Of a stretch of 64,000 bases of DNA, positions 35,212 through 52,600 are shown piece by piece (the stretch's first letter is position 1; the number at the start of each line of letters is the position of its first letter). The position numbers and the translations under genes are program-made. The stretch spans positions 652,888 through 716,887 of the forward strand of contig QEOQ01000707.1 in assembly GCA_010279815.1 (NCBI GenBank), read 5' to 3'. The notes beneath the pieces were generated by a model. It was given only the letters and a program-made list of their open reading frames with translations, was not told the origin of the DNA and ran no database searches. Source of the DNA: Brachionus plicatilis. Taxonomy: Eukaryota > Rotifera > Eurotatoria > Ploima > Brachionidae.

Positions 35212-37162
35212 TTTTTGATCTTGGCTTTGATTTTGTTTAAAGTTGTTATAAACAGTTTTGAAGTTTTATACAGTATTTATAAATATAATTAAAGCTTTTA
35301 AAAAAATTTATTTTAGTGGTTTCAATTAATTTAAAACAAGCTCTTCAAGTCTTTTTTGTAGATTAATTTTAACGTTTCAATCTTATTTTTTCTTTATTTT
35401 TCAGGTAGACTTTAATTTAGAATTTCATTATTCGATTAGTCTGTATTATCGAAAAGCTTGATTTTTTCAACAAGAAAAAACAACCACCTCTCTTTCCGAA
35501 AACCTTCAAACGTGCCGATACATTTATATTAATTTTGAAATTTCTTAAATTATACTACAAGACTGTGAAATTTAAAATAGAAAAATTTAATTATTTCAAT
35601 TCATTATATAATTCAATATTAATAATAAAAGTTTATTAAAAATGTGATAATTTAAATTATTTTTTTCCAAACATTAATTTAAAGCATTTATTTCAATTTT
35701 TTAATAAATTTTTTTAGCGAAAATAAAAAGGAAGAGATAAGGATTTTTTTATTAATAGATAGTAACCAAAAGAAAAATATTGGTATAAAATTATCTTATT
35801 GCTTTATCAAACAATTTATTTTTCAATGTTAAAACTATTTTTAATTTAACTTCCATTAAGAAATAAATTATTGGTGTTTTTTGGCTTGATATTTGATAGG
35901 TAAGATAAAATTCCCCTATATACTTTTAAGCTATATATTTCAAAAGTTTCTTTGAGCATTAAAATAGGCTTTAAAGTTTGTTTTTTATAAAATTAAAGGG
36001 ACAAAGTTACGTTTTTTTTTAATCAAAAAAGCCCATGTGGTCATTTAAACTAAATTGTATTTTTAATGTCTATTAATTTTAAATAATCTATTTCACTCTT
36101 AACTAAAAAAAAATTTTGAATTTGAATACGGACTGGGTAAAGCAATATTAAAAAAAGTAAATTTTCCAAATTTATACCAATTAGACCAAATTTGATACTC
36201 AAAAATCCATTAAAATATTGGCATTGATTACATGTTTATTTTCAAAAATTTTTAATTGTTTGGTTTTTCAGACTTTAGGAGAAGTTTAAAAAAATTCGAC
36301 CTCTGCAAAAACTCTGCATACCTTTGAGATACCGTAAACCCTTGCGAAGAGTTGCATGCACTAAAAACTAAATACAAAATTTTATTAAATTAATGAGTAA
36401 CCATCGATCCCATGTTAAATCGACTGATGTTTAGCTCATGTGGCATTAAATTCCGAAAATTCTCAGTTAACACCGCATTAAAAACCAAAAATCCTACTCA
36501 AATGCTGCATCAAAAATTACATTTTCATAAAAAACACGCCATTACACAAAATGTTAAATAAAATAATAGAAAATTTTCAAAATTTTAAAATTTCAGTTTT
36601 CTGAAATATAAAATCCAAAAATAAACAAAAAACATAAAAAAATATTTGAAACTTTTTATTCTACATAATTTGGCAAGTTTTTTTTTCAATTAGATTTATT
36701 TTTTGAAATTGCATAAAGTTAATTTAAAAACTTTGCATTTTAAAATATATCAAATATTGCAAATTAAAATACGCATAAAAAGAGTTTTGGAAAAATGTCG
36801 AATAAAAAATAATTACAATTAGCAATTAAAATATTAAATATGATTAAAAGCAAATTTATTACAGCTGACTAAATAAAATGTTTCTACTGTTGATTTTCCC
36901 GAATAAGTTTGTACTTATTTTAAATCGACCCCTCGTTCCTTTCAATCAAATCTAAATGCAGCCATGCATTTAACAATAAAATAAAGAACAGATAATTCAA
37001 ATGATGCTTATCAACTCAAATTGAATTTAAAAAATAGCATTTAGATTAATTCACACTTTATTCGCACCCAACTAACTTGAACCTTCTTGAGTCGTTAAGA
37101 GTGGAGAAAATTGAACCATAATAAACATATCCTGAACCGTTCAATAATTAAACATATTTTTT

Positions 37163-37501
37163 GGTTTTGTGAATTTCAAATACAAATTGAACAAAAATTC
37201 TTCATTTTTTGATTTATCAAAATTAAATTAAATATACTTGAAATAATACTGCAATAAAGTGCAACATACTTAGTTGCACCTTTTTTGCCTAAAATGAAAT
37301 TTTTATTTTCTTTTTTTTTGTAAAATCAAATCAATAATCTGTATAAATCTTATTGATTCTTTATTTTTTGTCATTTTTTACATAATAAAAATTATTTCAG
37401 GTAATAAAAGCTTTTTTCTAATATTTTTTATTTAACTTTAATTTTAATTTATTATAAAATGAAGAATTTTTGTTCAATTTGTATTTGAAATTCACAATAC
37501 C
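37163..37501. mobile_element. MITE, GGTWTTGTGAATTTCAA family, copy B
   Basis: The left end GGTTTTGTGAATTTCAAATA and the inverted right end (reverse complement GGTATTGTGAATTTCAAATA) are nearly identical and extend about 40 bp. ATATTTTTT flanks both sides, an 8-9 bp apparent target duplication. The interior contains the family GTGCAACATACTTAGTTGCA block. It is non-coding, 339 bp. Confidence 0.75.
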
Positions 37502-37556
37502 ATATTTTTTTGAAGTATTTTTTCAGATCATTTTTAAAATCAGAAATTTAGAATAG

Positions 37557-37855
37557 TGACAATGTGAAATTTTAGTACAAACAGGACACAGAGTAAAAAC
37601 GTTATAATTTTTTTCCTAATTGTGAAAAAATGGTTCTTCAAAAAGTACCATATTGTACAAAATTGTACAAACGAATGATAGACATCAAAAAACATTTGAT
37701 TAAAACGTGCAAAAAATTGCACACTTTTTGCAGAGCTTATAATTCGTTCGTACAATATTTTACTTTTTGCAGAACCATTTTTTCACAATTAGAAAAAAAA
37801 TTATAACATTTTTTCTTTTTGAACTGTAATTTTTGTACAAAAATTTGACATTGGC
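37557..37855. mobile_element. Foldback MITE with TAGAATAG target duplication
   Basis: Outer ends TGACAATGTGAAATTTT and AAATTTGACATTGGC are inverted. Inner arms of about 40 bp (37607-37646 and 37771-37810) share AATTGTGAAAAAATGGTTCT and its complement. TAGAATAG occurs at 37549-37556 and 37856-37863 as an 8-bp duplication. The centre contains another GTACAA/TTGTAC-rich pairing. It sits just past the p38 stop codon and may overlap its 3' UTR. Confidence 0.7.
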
Positions 37856-37958
37856 TAGAATAGCAAAGTGCAAATCATTTATTGAATAAAAGATTTTTTT
37901 AAATAAATAAAACGCTCTAGAAATTTTTTGAAAAGTTGAAAATAGTCAAGTTAAAAAA

Positions 37959-43620
<5,662 letters not shown>

Positions 43621-44875
43621 TTTGAAAATTTTGGCTTCTTGAAGACTGAATTTTCAGGTGAAAATATTATGTAATTAATTATTCAAATTTTTTAAAATAA
43701 TCTGGAAAAAAAAAACAAAATAGTTTTACCTTTTATCGAAAATTATGATATCTTATTATCTTGAATTAGTAGCATGAAAATTTTCCGATCGCTTAATCAG
43801 AATTTAAAATGATTAAATCTATGATTTTATTAATGATCTTAAAAGCCACTAGACAAAAAGATGCTTAAATCGTATATTTTCTGGATTTTGTTTAATTGTT
43901 CTGCATTCAAATCAATTTTTCAAAATTTTTACTTTAATTATTATAAATACAAAAGTGTGTTTATGACCATAAAGGGAATATCAATTGATAAAAAATAGCT
44001 TACAAATTATGCATTTTTAAAAATATTCGAAAAATTTTAATTTATAAATAAAAGTATGGTAATTATAATTTCTTTATTTGATATGAGTAATTATGAGATA
44101 ATATTGTTACTCTGGAGATATAGATGATGGTTAAAAAAAGCTGACCGCCAAGTAAGAGAATCAGAAAATCTGGCTGTATTGTTAAAATTTTAAACCCAGC
44201 CAAAATTTTTAGAATTTTTTGAAGTTATTCAATTTCTTTCTAAAGGTTTTAGCAAATTTTTTCTTAAAAAATCTACCTAATGTTATTATCTGTTAATAAA
44301 AAAACGGCATTGATTTTTTCTTTATCGAGATAAAGTTTAGAATTAGAGTTTTGATTTGAATAAAAAAGAACGACTTGAAAATTTTTGGAATTCAAGTAAC
44401 TTACTTGTTGAAAGTTTAAAATTACTTTAAAAAAATTACTATAACTTTATGACTTGAACAACTCTGTTTAAAATTGTTAATTTGCAACAAAATTTAAGAT
44501 ATCTCATTAAATTTTTTTTTGGTAAACGTTCATAATTGAGTAAAAATTTTTAGAGGAAAAAAAGAGAAAACAATAGTTAAGAGAATTTTTTTTTCTATAG
44601 AAATATAAAAGTCTTTGTATGACCGAAAGCGATTTACTATTGAAATAGATAAAATTGTTTCATTAATTTTGAAAATGAAATTTGAAAAATATCGGAGAAA
44701 ATTTTTTTAATTAGATATTTTCAGAAAGATAAAATGACATATTACTTCAATCCAGAAATCACATTATTTTTTTATATATCTTTAAAATGATTCTTTAATA
44801 AATAAAAAATTTTATTTAAATAAATTTGAAAATTATTAAATTTTGGCCAAAAAAATTTTATAATTTAATTTAATT
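43621..44875. other. Intergenic region between p38 and the receptor gene
   Basis: This contains the p38 5' flank and the receptor 3' flank. A minus-strand AATAAA at 44816-44811, about 60 nt past the receptor stop, is a likely polyadenylation signal. GACTTGAACAACTCTG at 44451-44466 looks like an isolated right end of the hAT-like MITE family. Nothing else is seen. Confidence 0.5.
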
Positions 44876-47800
44876 CTAGTCATTGTGGTATTTCTTTAAT
44901 TCCTCACGAGTATCGTAAATTGAGGGGGCTTGTAGCAATATTCCAAATGTTCCAATCAAGCAAGCGGCAGTAAATATCCAAAGTAAAAGCCGATCAATAA
45001 CCATCGAAATATATTTCCAATCATCAATTTCCTAATTTTTATAAAATTAAAAAAAATAAGTAAAATTTAGTTAAAAATTGTTTTAAAATTTTTTTTGAGA
45101 ATAAGCTCACCTTTCTTTCACTGCTTTCTTTTTTCATTTGTTTATTAATGTACCTTATACCATTTAGAGCATCAGCCACTTTTTCCGGATAAATTGTTTT
45201 ATCATTAAGACCTGAATCAAGACTTTTTACAGACTCGGACTTTTGTTTACTGAAATTTCTCTCCAAATCTGAGAATTTCTCTTCTGCGCAGCTTCCAGCT
45301 AAACCATTTGCTTTGAAGCATGGCACAAGCTTTTTAAATTTCATTCCTTCATCAATATTATTATTAACCATGTCGGGACGTTCGATCATTAGCAATTTGG
45401 GCAAAATTTCAATAAACAACCGCTTCATCCAAAAAGGCATTTTGTGGGTATTTGGCTTTCGATGGTGCAGATTGAGTATGAATATTGTTAAGAGAATACT
45501 TAGATTTACTAGAATTAGGGTGAAAAGCAAGTACTTGCCAAGCAGCGGAATAACCAGAGAAGTGGGAGGTATTAGTTCAATTAACAGCAAATAAAAAACT
45601 AGCAAAGCGACCAGAATTGATATGCCCAAGGTAAGCTTTTCGCCACTATCACTTGGCAAGTAGAAAACCAAAACTGATAAAAATGAAATATTAACACACG
45701 GAATTATTAAATTTACAGTGTAGAATAGTGTTTTTCGTCTAATTGTTATGTTAAAATAAATATCATAATACGGCTCCACACAGCAGTCATAATATTTGAT
45801 ATTCTTTTGAGCAGGAATTGAAAGAACGTCCCATTCAACACTTTGGTAAAAATCGGACATGTCTATGCCAGTTTCAACTGTGTACAATTTAGTTGAAATT
45901 CCGCCTTTTCGAATCACTGGATTCAGCTCTGGAATTGAATTGTTTCGGTTTATGTGCTCTAAATTGATTAGATTTCCATCAAAAGTCCAAGTTCCAAATT
46001 TCATGTAGCAATCTTGAATATCAAAAGGATAATATTCAATATTAATGGCACAATAGCTTTTGTAGATCATTGGCGGCTCCCAAATAATTTTGCCATCATG
46101 ATTTATGGTAGCTTTGGTCTTGGTAGTTATTTGATAATCACCATCGGCACTAGAAATAAGTTTTAGGAAACATTTTTACAGACTGACTTTGAAATTTTAC
46201 TTGTTATACCTTTTTGAATAAGAGTTAAAAAATAAAGTATTTAAAAGACGCTTAAGACTTACAGGACTACGTCTGGTAGCCAAATATTTGAGCTGGGCAC
46301 ATTAATTTTTTTTGTATTTCCATAATATTCTGGATTCCAAGTTAATTTTTGATCATACCATTCCTTTAAAAATAAAATAAAAATTCAAAATGTTTTAATT
46401 TTATTTATTCATTTATTCGATTAACGCCAATTATGGCGATTTAATTCAAATTTTAAAATTAAATATAAGAAATTCTTTGTTATTTTGATTTCACAAAAAC
46501 GAAAAAAAGTCAAAAAAATTTCCGCAAGATTTTACAAATTATTTTTTTCTAGTATTCTTTTTCATTTTGTAATTTTTAAAATGCCTCAATAAAAGAATCT
46601 AGCAGAGTTTTTAGCCATCTGTTCAATATTCTATTTAACTCAAAATGAGAATAAAATTAAATCAAAATAAAATAAAGTTAAAAAAAAATTGTATATAAAC
46701 TTATTTGAAAACAATTTAAAAAAGTTAATGCAAGAACAAATATTGTCTAAAAGAACAGAAAATTTATTGACATCTTTGCCGAATGAATAGATTAAATTAT
46801 AAAAAAAATTTAATTTAAAAGATAAATAAAAGAACTTACGTGTCTCAGCCAAACATTGGTTGTCATTATTTGATTTCGTTCATCCTTAAAAATTTTTAAA
46901 AAATAAAATAAAAAGTATTTATTTTAGAAATAAATTTGAGAAAAACTTTTATTTGTTTCCTAAAATTTTAATTAATTTTAACAATTAAATTTTTTTTTAG
47001 TTATCTACTAATTAATTATCAACTAAAGACATCTTTTAAAATTTATAACCTGAAATAACTTGAATTCGAAATTCGAATCTTAATAAGAATAACACAGATC
47101 ATATTTTATCTTAACTATAGTTTAATTATCCAACTCTAGATAGCTGGCCTTATTAAAAAAAGAAAGTATTTGAAAGGTTTTCGTTGAAAGATATCAATCG
47201 CCTTAAAAATAATGCAGATAAATTTCTCTATAGCGGTTCTAATAAAAACATAACGCCAGCGATCCGGCCGGCCGGCCAACGGTAACTTTGGCATCCCAAC
47301 ACGTCCGACCCGTCCGACCTTACTAGACGGCCGACCTAAGCGACCTTGCCGACCGACCTAAGCGTCCTTGCCGGCCGACCTAAGCGACCTAACCGGCCGA
47401 CCTAAGCGACCTAAGCGGCCGACCTAAGCGTCCTTGCCGGGCGACCTAAGCGACCTAACCGGCCGACCTTAGCGTCTTTGCCGGCCGACCTAGCCGACCC
47501 GTCCAGCCTATTTTTATCATCTCATATTTTGTTTAAATAATTTAAATTAATAAATTAAAATTAATGGTTCAAATTAAATTATATTTTAAAATTTATTTTC
47601 CCGAATAAAACTTTTTTTTTTTTTAAATTTACCATAAAAATTTTCATAACTTTAATGGTATTACAGAAGCGAGTGCTAAAGTTTTTTTAACTTTTTATCT
47701 GCATTAGACACTCTTTGTTGTTTGGTAAAAACAAATTTTTTTATTTACTTTTATTTTTAGGCAAAATTAATTTGAACCATAAATTTTAATTTATCAATAT

Positions 47801-49609
47801 AAATTATTTAAACAAAATATGAGATGATAAAAATAGGCTGGACGGGTCGGCTAGGTCGGCCGGTTCTGAGCCGCAAACAGGCCGGGACGGACGGCCGCGC
47901 TGGCCGTTGTTTGGTCGCGGCTTTTTTTGCGTTACGTTTTTATTAAAACCGCTGTAAATCCAAAAAAAATATTTATTAATTTATAAAATTGAATATTAGC
48001 TCATAACTCTAGATGACTTAGTCCTTTTTTTCAGCCACTTGATAGAACTTTAAAAAAAAGAATATAATTTTGATAAAATGTCAAATAAGTTGATTTTTTT
48101 AAATTTTTATAATTTTTGTGATCGATAATGCAAAGGAAGAGTTTAATTAATTAACATCTAATCTAAAAAAGCATGCCCATGAATCTCAAAAGATTCATGG
48201 TAATTCTTAAGAATTATTTTTACCTTAGAATTGGTTTGATCAATGAAAATTTGAAAATTTTACATTCTTTATTTTCATATTTTTAAATTTTTAATTTATA
48301 AACTATCCCAATAGGTCAACTTTAAGAAGTTGATTTTTTAAATTTTAAATGACCTTTTAAGAGCTAACTTAGCAATCAATTTATCTACAATAAATTTTTC
48401 CATCATTTTCCCATCATTTTTAACCGAATTTTATTTTTTTTGAAATAATGTAAATATTTGTTTTAAACGCCCCACTTAACTCCCAGGAACTTGGATTTGA
48501 AAAAATTATTTAATTTTCATGGTTTAAGATTGTAAAGATGAAAATCTTTAATCTTTAAGGCAATAAAATGCCGAAATTTTCAATTTTAATTGGATAACAA
48601 GTTGAAAAAACTTTTTTTTTGATGCTTCAAAACCAAGTTCGTGGGCTTTGAGTGCTGCATTAAAAAAAATAATTTACGATTATTAAAACTTAAAATTCTT
48701 CGAAATTTATGGATAACGTTATTTAACACTACGAAAATTTTATTTTAAAAAATTTTATTTAAAAAAAAATAATTTTCTAATAATAATATTTAATTTTCTA
48801 GAATTTTTTCTTTTTTAAATACAACTGCTATTTTTTAGAACAAGCCATTTTCTTTTACCAAGACTCAACTGAAAAAGTATAAAATAGCATTGTGAATTTA
48901 AAAAAAAAGTAAAAATCTTTCTTTTTTTATTAAAATTACAAAATTCAGAAAATTCAATATTAAGACTTTGTTTTAGAATTTCATTTCATTAATTTTAATT
49001 TAAAAATAATTAATTTGAATTTTATGACCATTCAATATTTTTGACAAAAGTTAAAAGAATTGTTGATTGTATTTTACAATTTTTTTTAATTTAATTTGAA
49101 GATCAGATGGTTGTTAATTTTACAAATTAAAAATAATAACCAAATTACCTAGTTATTTTACCGGAAATGTTCTAGATAGAAGTTGAAAAAAATCGTAGAA
49201 AACGCTATACTGCATATTTTATAAAAAAATTTTAAAATTTCATCTGAGTTTTAGCAATAAAAATTGACGATTCCCAAAAAATGAGACCATGATAAAAAAA
49301 AAAAAAAGTTGTTTTATTTAAACCGGTGGAGTGTTTGAGCTCTTAATTTACTGGAAGTTAAAGTTATCGGCGACTTGTATGTAAGTCAATTAAAAATTAT
49401 TTCACAATTTTAGCTAGTTGTTTCTTAAGAAAAAAATTTATTAACAAAAAGTTTTTAACTAACAATATCAGCGATCTGGGACAACTTAAGACCAATGCTG
49501 AGTCGAATGGTTTGCGATGGATCTGCAACTGGTCGAACCACTGGATCATACGAACTAAACAAGTCATCTAGAAGGCGCTTGGCATCTTCGTTTGCGTTGA
49601 CAAAAATAG
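44876..49609 (-). CDS. Nicotinic acetylcholine receptor alpha-type subunit (first exon not found)
   Basis: This is a ligand-gated cation channel subunit of the plasma membrane or synapse. Exons 49609-49464, 46884-46840, 46363-46263, 46149-45111 and 45031-44876 join in phase and give about 495 residues; the signal-peptide exon upstream was not identified. Seen in order: [22 protein letters not shown] (loop D Trp), the 13-residue Cys-loop [22 protein letters not shown] (loop B Trp), [10 protein letters not shown] (vicinal Cys pair defining alpha subunits), M1-M3 with GEK before M2 (cation selectivity) and PPTS after it, a loop of about 110 residues, and M4 ending QAPSIYDTR. Two oddities: loop A reads LPDVVLADGDY, lacking the usual YNN, and the M2 9' residue is Val instead of Leu. 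The 45-nt exon is typical of the family. Confidence 0.93.
47231..47954. mobile_element. Mariner/Tc1-like foldback MITE with GC-rich cargo
   Basis: The terminal inverted repeats are TAGCGGTTCTAATAAAAAC on the left and, reverse-complemented, CAGCGGTTTTAATAAAAAC on the right. Both continue into CRTAACGC. TA flanks each side (47229-47230 and 47955-47956), as in Tc1/mariner insertions. A second pair of arms (about 47481-47547 and 47799-47864) is near-perfect and spans the GC-rich to AT-rich junction (AGCCTATTTTTATCATCTCA). No transposase is encoded. Confidence 0.7.
47329..47504. repeat. GC-rich minisatellite, eight 22-bp units
   Basis: Eight contiguous units start at 47329, 47351, 47373, 47395, 47417, 47439, 47461 and 47483. 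The consensus is GGCCGACCTAAGCG followed by WCCT, then TGCC or AACC/AAGC. Unit length is constant with only substitutions, and unit ends vary between TTGCC and TAACC/TAAGC. Composition is about 65% GC in a roughly 20% GC setting. The last unit also forms part of the inner foldback arm. Confidence 0.85.
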
Positions 49610-52600
49610 CTATTAATTTTCAAAAATGAATTTTTTAATTTAATAAGTTAAAATCTTACTTAGAAAATGTATGATATTTACAAAAAAATTCCTAGATTGA
49701 AACATTACCGCGTCAAAAAAATAACTCTAATCAATTCGTTTCTACTTATCCATCAATCTAAAATTAAGATAAAAAGAAGTTTTGGAGAATTTCAAACTAA
49801 ACTATTAAATAGAATTCTGTTTTAATCAAATACTCGTTAAGTATGTTCTCAGTTTTAATATTTAAGCCAATTTTTTAAGATTTGCATTTTTATGATGGTA
49901 CAATAGGCATATACTGCAAATTAATCAGACATATAAATCATTGAAAACTTGGAATTTAAAGTATTGAATATTTAATTGAATTAATTTGATGGTATTTTTA
50001 ATCCTTCAATATTAGCCTAAATGAGACATGCATTAAAGCTTGAAATTAAATCGATTTTTCGTTTGCTTAACATTTGAAGTATTATTTTCTTATCGAATTT
50101 GCAAGAATAATAAACTTTTAAATTAGTGTTTGCTTGGCTTGAAGCAGCATTATATAGATAAATACAAAATGCTCAAAGATAAATAAATCAATTATTAAGA
50201 TTTAAAAAATAATTTTTTTAAGTTGTGTTTACCACTGTTGATTGTTGTAAAAAATTCAGATTATTGCTAATTATTTGCAAGACCGCTTGCTTTCAAAAGT
50301 TAAATGGAATTCGGGTATGTTTTCTGTTTTTAATTAAGAAAAAATCGCTAGGTTATTTAAAAAAAAATCTATTTCCTTAAAGGTTACTGAAATTATCGAC
50401 TAATTTCATTTCTACATAATTTCACTCTTTTTAAAGACAACACGTCTAGGTCATGCTTATTTTATGACTTACACCATAAGCATCAAACAAGTCAAAATGG
50501 ACTCTTGTGATTTTTAATTCTTGCTATCATTCTTGGTAAAATGGACATAGAATTTTTTTCTATCATCAAAATTAATTTTAAAAAAATGGTTAAAGATTAT
50601 CTCAAAAACTATTTGATATATAAATTAAAAATATTAAAAAATATTTTTTAATTTTAATTTTTAATCTAGAATGTCAAAGAGACTTTGAAAATAAAATATT
50701 TTTTTGACTCTTGTTACTATTTAGATTTTAAAATTTAATTTAATGCTAAATAAAAAAAATTTACTGAGCTATCTAATTTTTTAACTAATAAATAATTTTA
50801 TTATTCTTGACATTAAATGATTAAAAAGTAATAGAGAATTAAAATAAATTAAAATAACTCTTGATAGTAATTAAATATTTGTTTAAAATAATCAGAATGC
50901 AAAATATTCTACCAAGTCAATAAAAGTTTTTTTGGTAAAAAAATTACCCGATTGACCGTGTTTATTCTAACAAAAAAACATGATAGGTGAATCATTATCC
51001 TCATGAAATTATACGAAATTTAAGGATTTGGAAAAGTAGCAAATATGGCTGCTACTTTTACTTGATAAATACCAAATTAGTATATTCCAGTTGCGACTGA
51101 ACCAAAAAATAAGTTAAGGCAGTAAAATAGAAAAAAAAAAATAATTAGCAACCAAAAAAATTTAACAAATATAAAGCAGTTTTGATATAAAATTAAATTT
51201 TTGTTTATAAAAATAAATAGAATTAAAAAAAAATGCAACTAATATTCTCTTGTTTAAGTACCATATATTAAAAGTAAAAATATGCCTTCTTGTCCCAAGT
51301 TATCAAACTTTTTTTCTCGAATTTCTTATTGATAATAATTTAGTTCTTATTCATTCTATTAAAATACTTTTTTAAAACTCTAAAAGATAGTTTTTTAGTG
51401 TCACGATCAGTTGTAAGGCAAAAAATAATAATCTGTGACTTTTTGAAATTAATGCATTTTCACTGCCTATAAATTAACTTATTAAAATCATTTGATTAAG
51501 ATAAATAGTGCCCAAATTATTGAAATATTTAGATTTGTCAAACTAAAGAGTCAAAATGAGAAAATAATATTCTGATCAGAAAAAAATTGCTGTTTTAGTT
51601 AAATTTTGAAACTCTTAAATTAAATACTCTTGATGGAAAATAATTAAGTGTATAATCACAATCAGAATGATGAACTAGTCTTTTTCAAAATGGAATCAAT
51701 CAATTTTTGATTTTTGTTCAAAGCATAATAATAAAGAAACGTAATTTCAATGCTGATAAAAATCTTGGAAAATATTTAAAAGATTTTTTGATGGATTATT
51801 TTTGCTTCAATCATTTAACCAGATGCTTTTATCTTGAATAATTTTTTACTAAAAAAAGACAAGCAATTCAAGTTCAAAAATTATTTGAAATATGCTGTTT
51901 TATCTAAAATATTCCTTAGTTTCAAAGTAATCAGTAGTTTTAGTCTAGATCAAGATTTAAGTAAAATTCTATCTAAATTTTACCAACAGATTTTAACTCT
52001 ATCAAGTTGATGATTGACATACAAAATATAATTATATTTCCTTTTTAAAAGATAATTAAAATCAAAGCCCTGATTGGATTTTAAAATCAATAAATTTATT
52101 TATTCTAGATTGATTTTGTAAAATCAATCGAGAGCAAATCGTTACAAAAATAATTATTAATTAAGCATATTTCTTGTCTATAAAATAACAACCAAAAGTG
52201 TTATTATTTTTATTTGTTTAAAGGAAAAATCTTGAAAAAGAAAAATAAAAAAAAAACCTAATGATTGAAACACAAAAATTAATATTTTTAATATTTTTTT
52301 AAAAGAATAAGATTTTTAAAGCTATAAATTATTCAGTATAAATAAGGTTCTGCTTTTATATTTTCTGTTTCTAAATACATTCAAAAATATATATAAACTA
52401 ATGTAATTATATGTAAATGACAGAATGAAAAATAGGATTTAACAATTTTCATTATATCAGATAAAATTGAAGCTAAATTTTTTGATACTAATTTTAAATT
52501 TGTTTTTTAAGGGGAAAATTTTTTTATTTAACAAATGGCCAAATTGATATAAATATAAAGACTAAAACTAATAATAGATACAGCAAGATTGTTTAATAAA

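Larger units (their letters stand above)
35212..37958. other. Intergenic region between the Ly6 and p38 genes
   Basis: This is AT-rich spacer holding two short inverted-repeat elements close to the p38 3' end (37163-37501 and 37557-37855). The stretch at 36300-36370 (TCTGCAAAAACTCTGCATAC and ACCGTAAACCC) resembles 62715-62745 loosely. An AATAAA on the minus strand at 37883-37878 could serve p38. No gene is seen. Confidence 0.5.
46885..49463 (-). other. Receptor intron with a GC-rich foldback element
   Basis: This 2.6-kb intron sits between donor ATT|GTTAGT and the acceptor before 46884. It carries the mariner-like element 47231-47954. The remainder is AT-rich with no exon seen. Confidence 0.6.

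Noticed and set aside
46640..46852. 70-codon minus-strand frame starting in the 45-nt receptor exon
   Set aside because: It is read-through of intron sequence on the wrong frame; the exon ends at the GTAAGT donor at 46839.
47329..47504. Regular short repeats resembling a CRISPR array
   Set aside because: Units are contiguous 22-mers with no unique spacers, inside a eukaryotic intron and a TA-flanked foldback element. It is a minisatellite.
50430..50520. Possible receptor signal-peptide exon (minus strand, near a GTGTAAGT donor)
   Set aside because: No frame gives a Met-initiated hydrophobic leader ending in the required phase without a stop.
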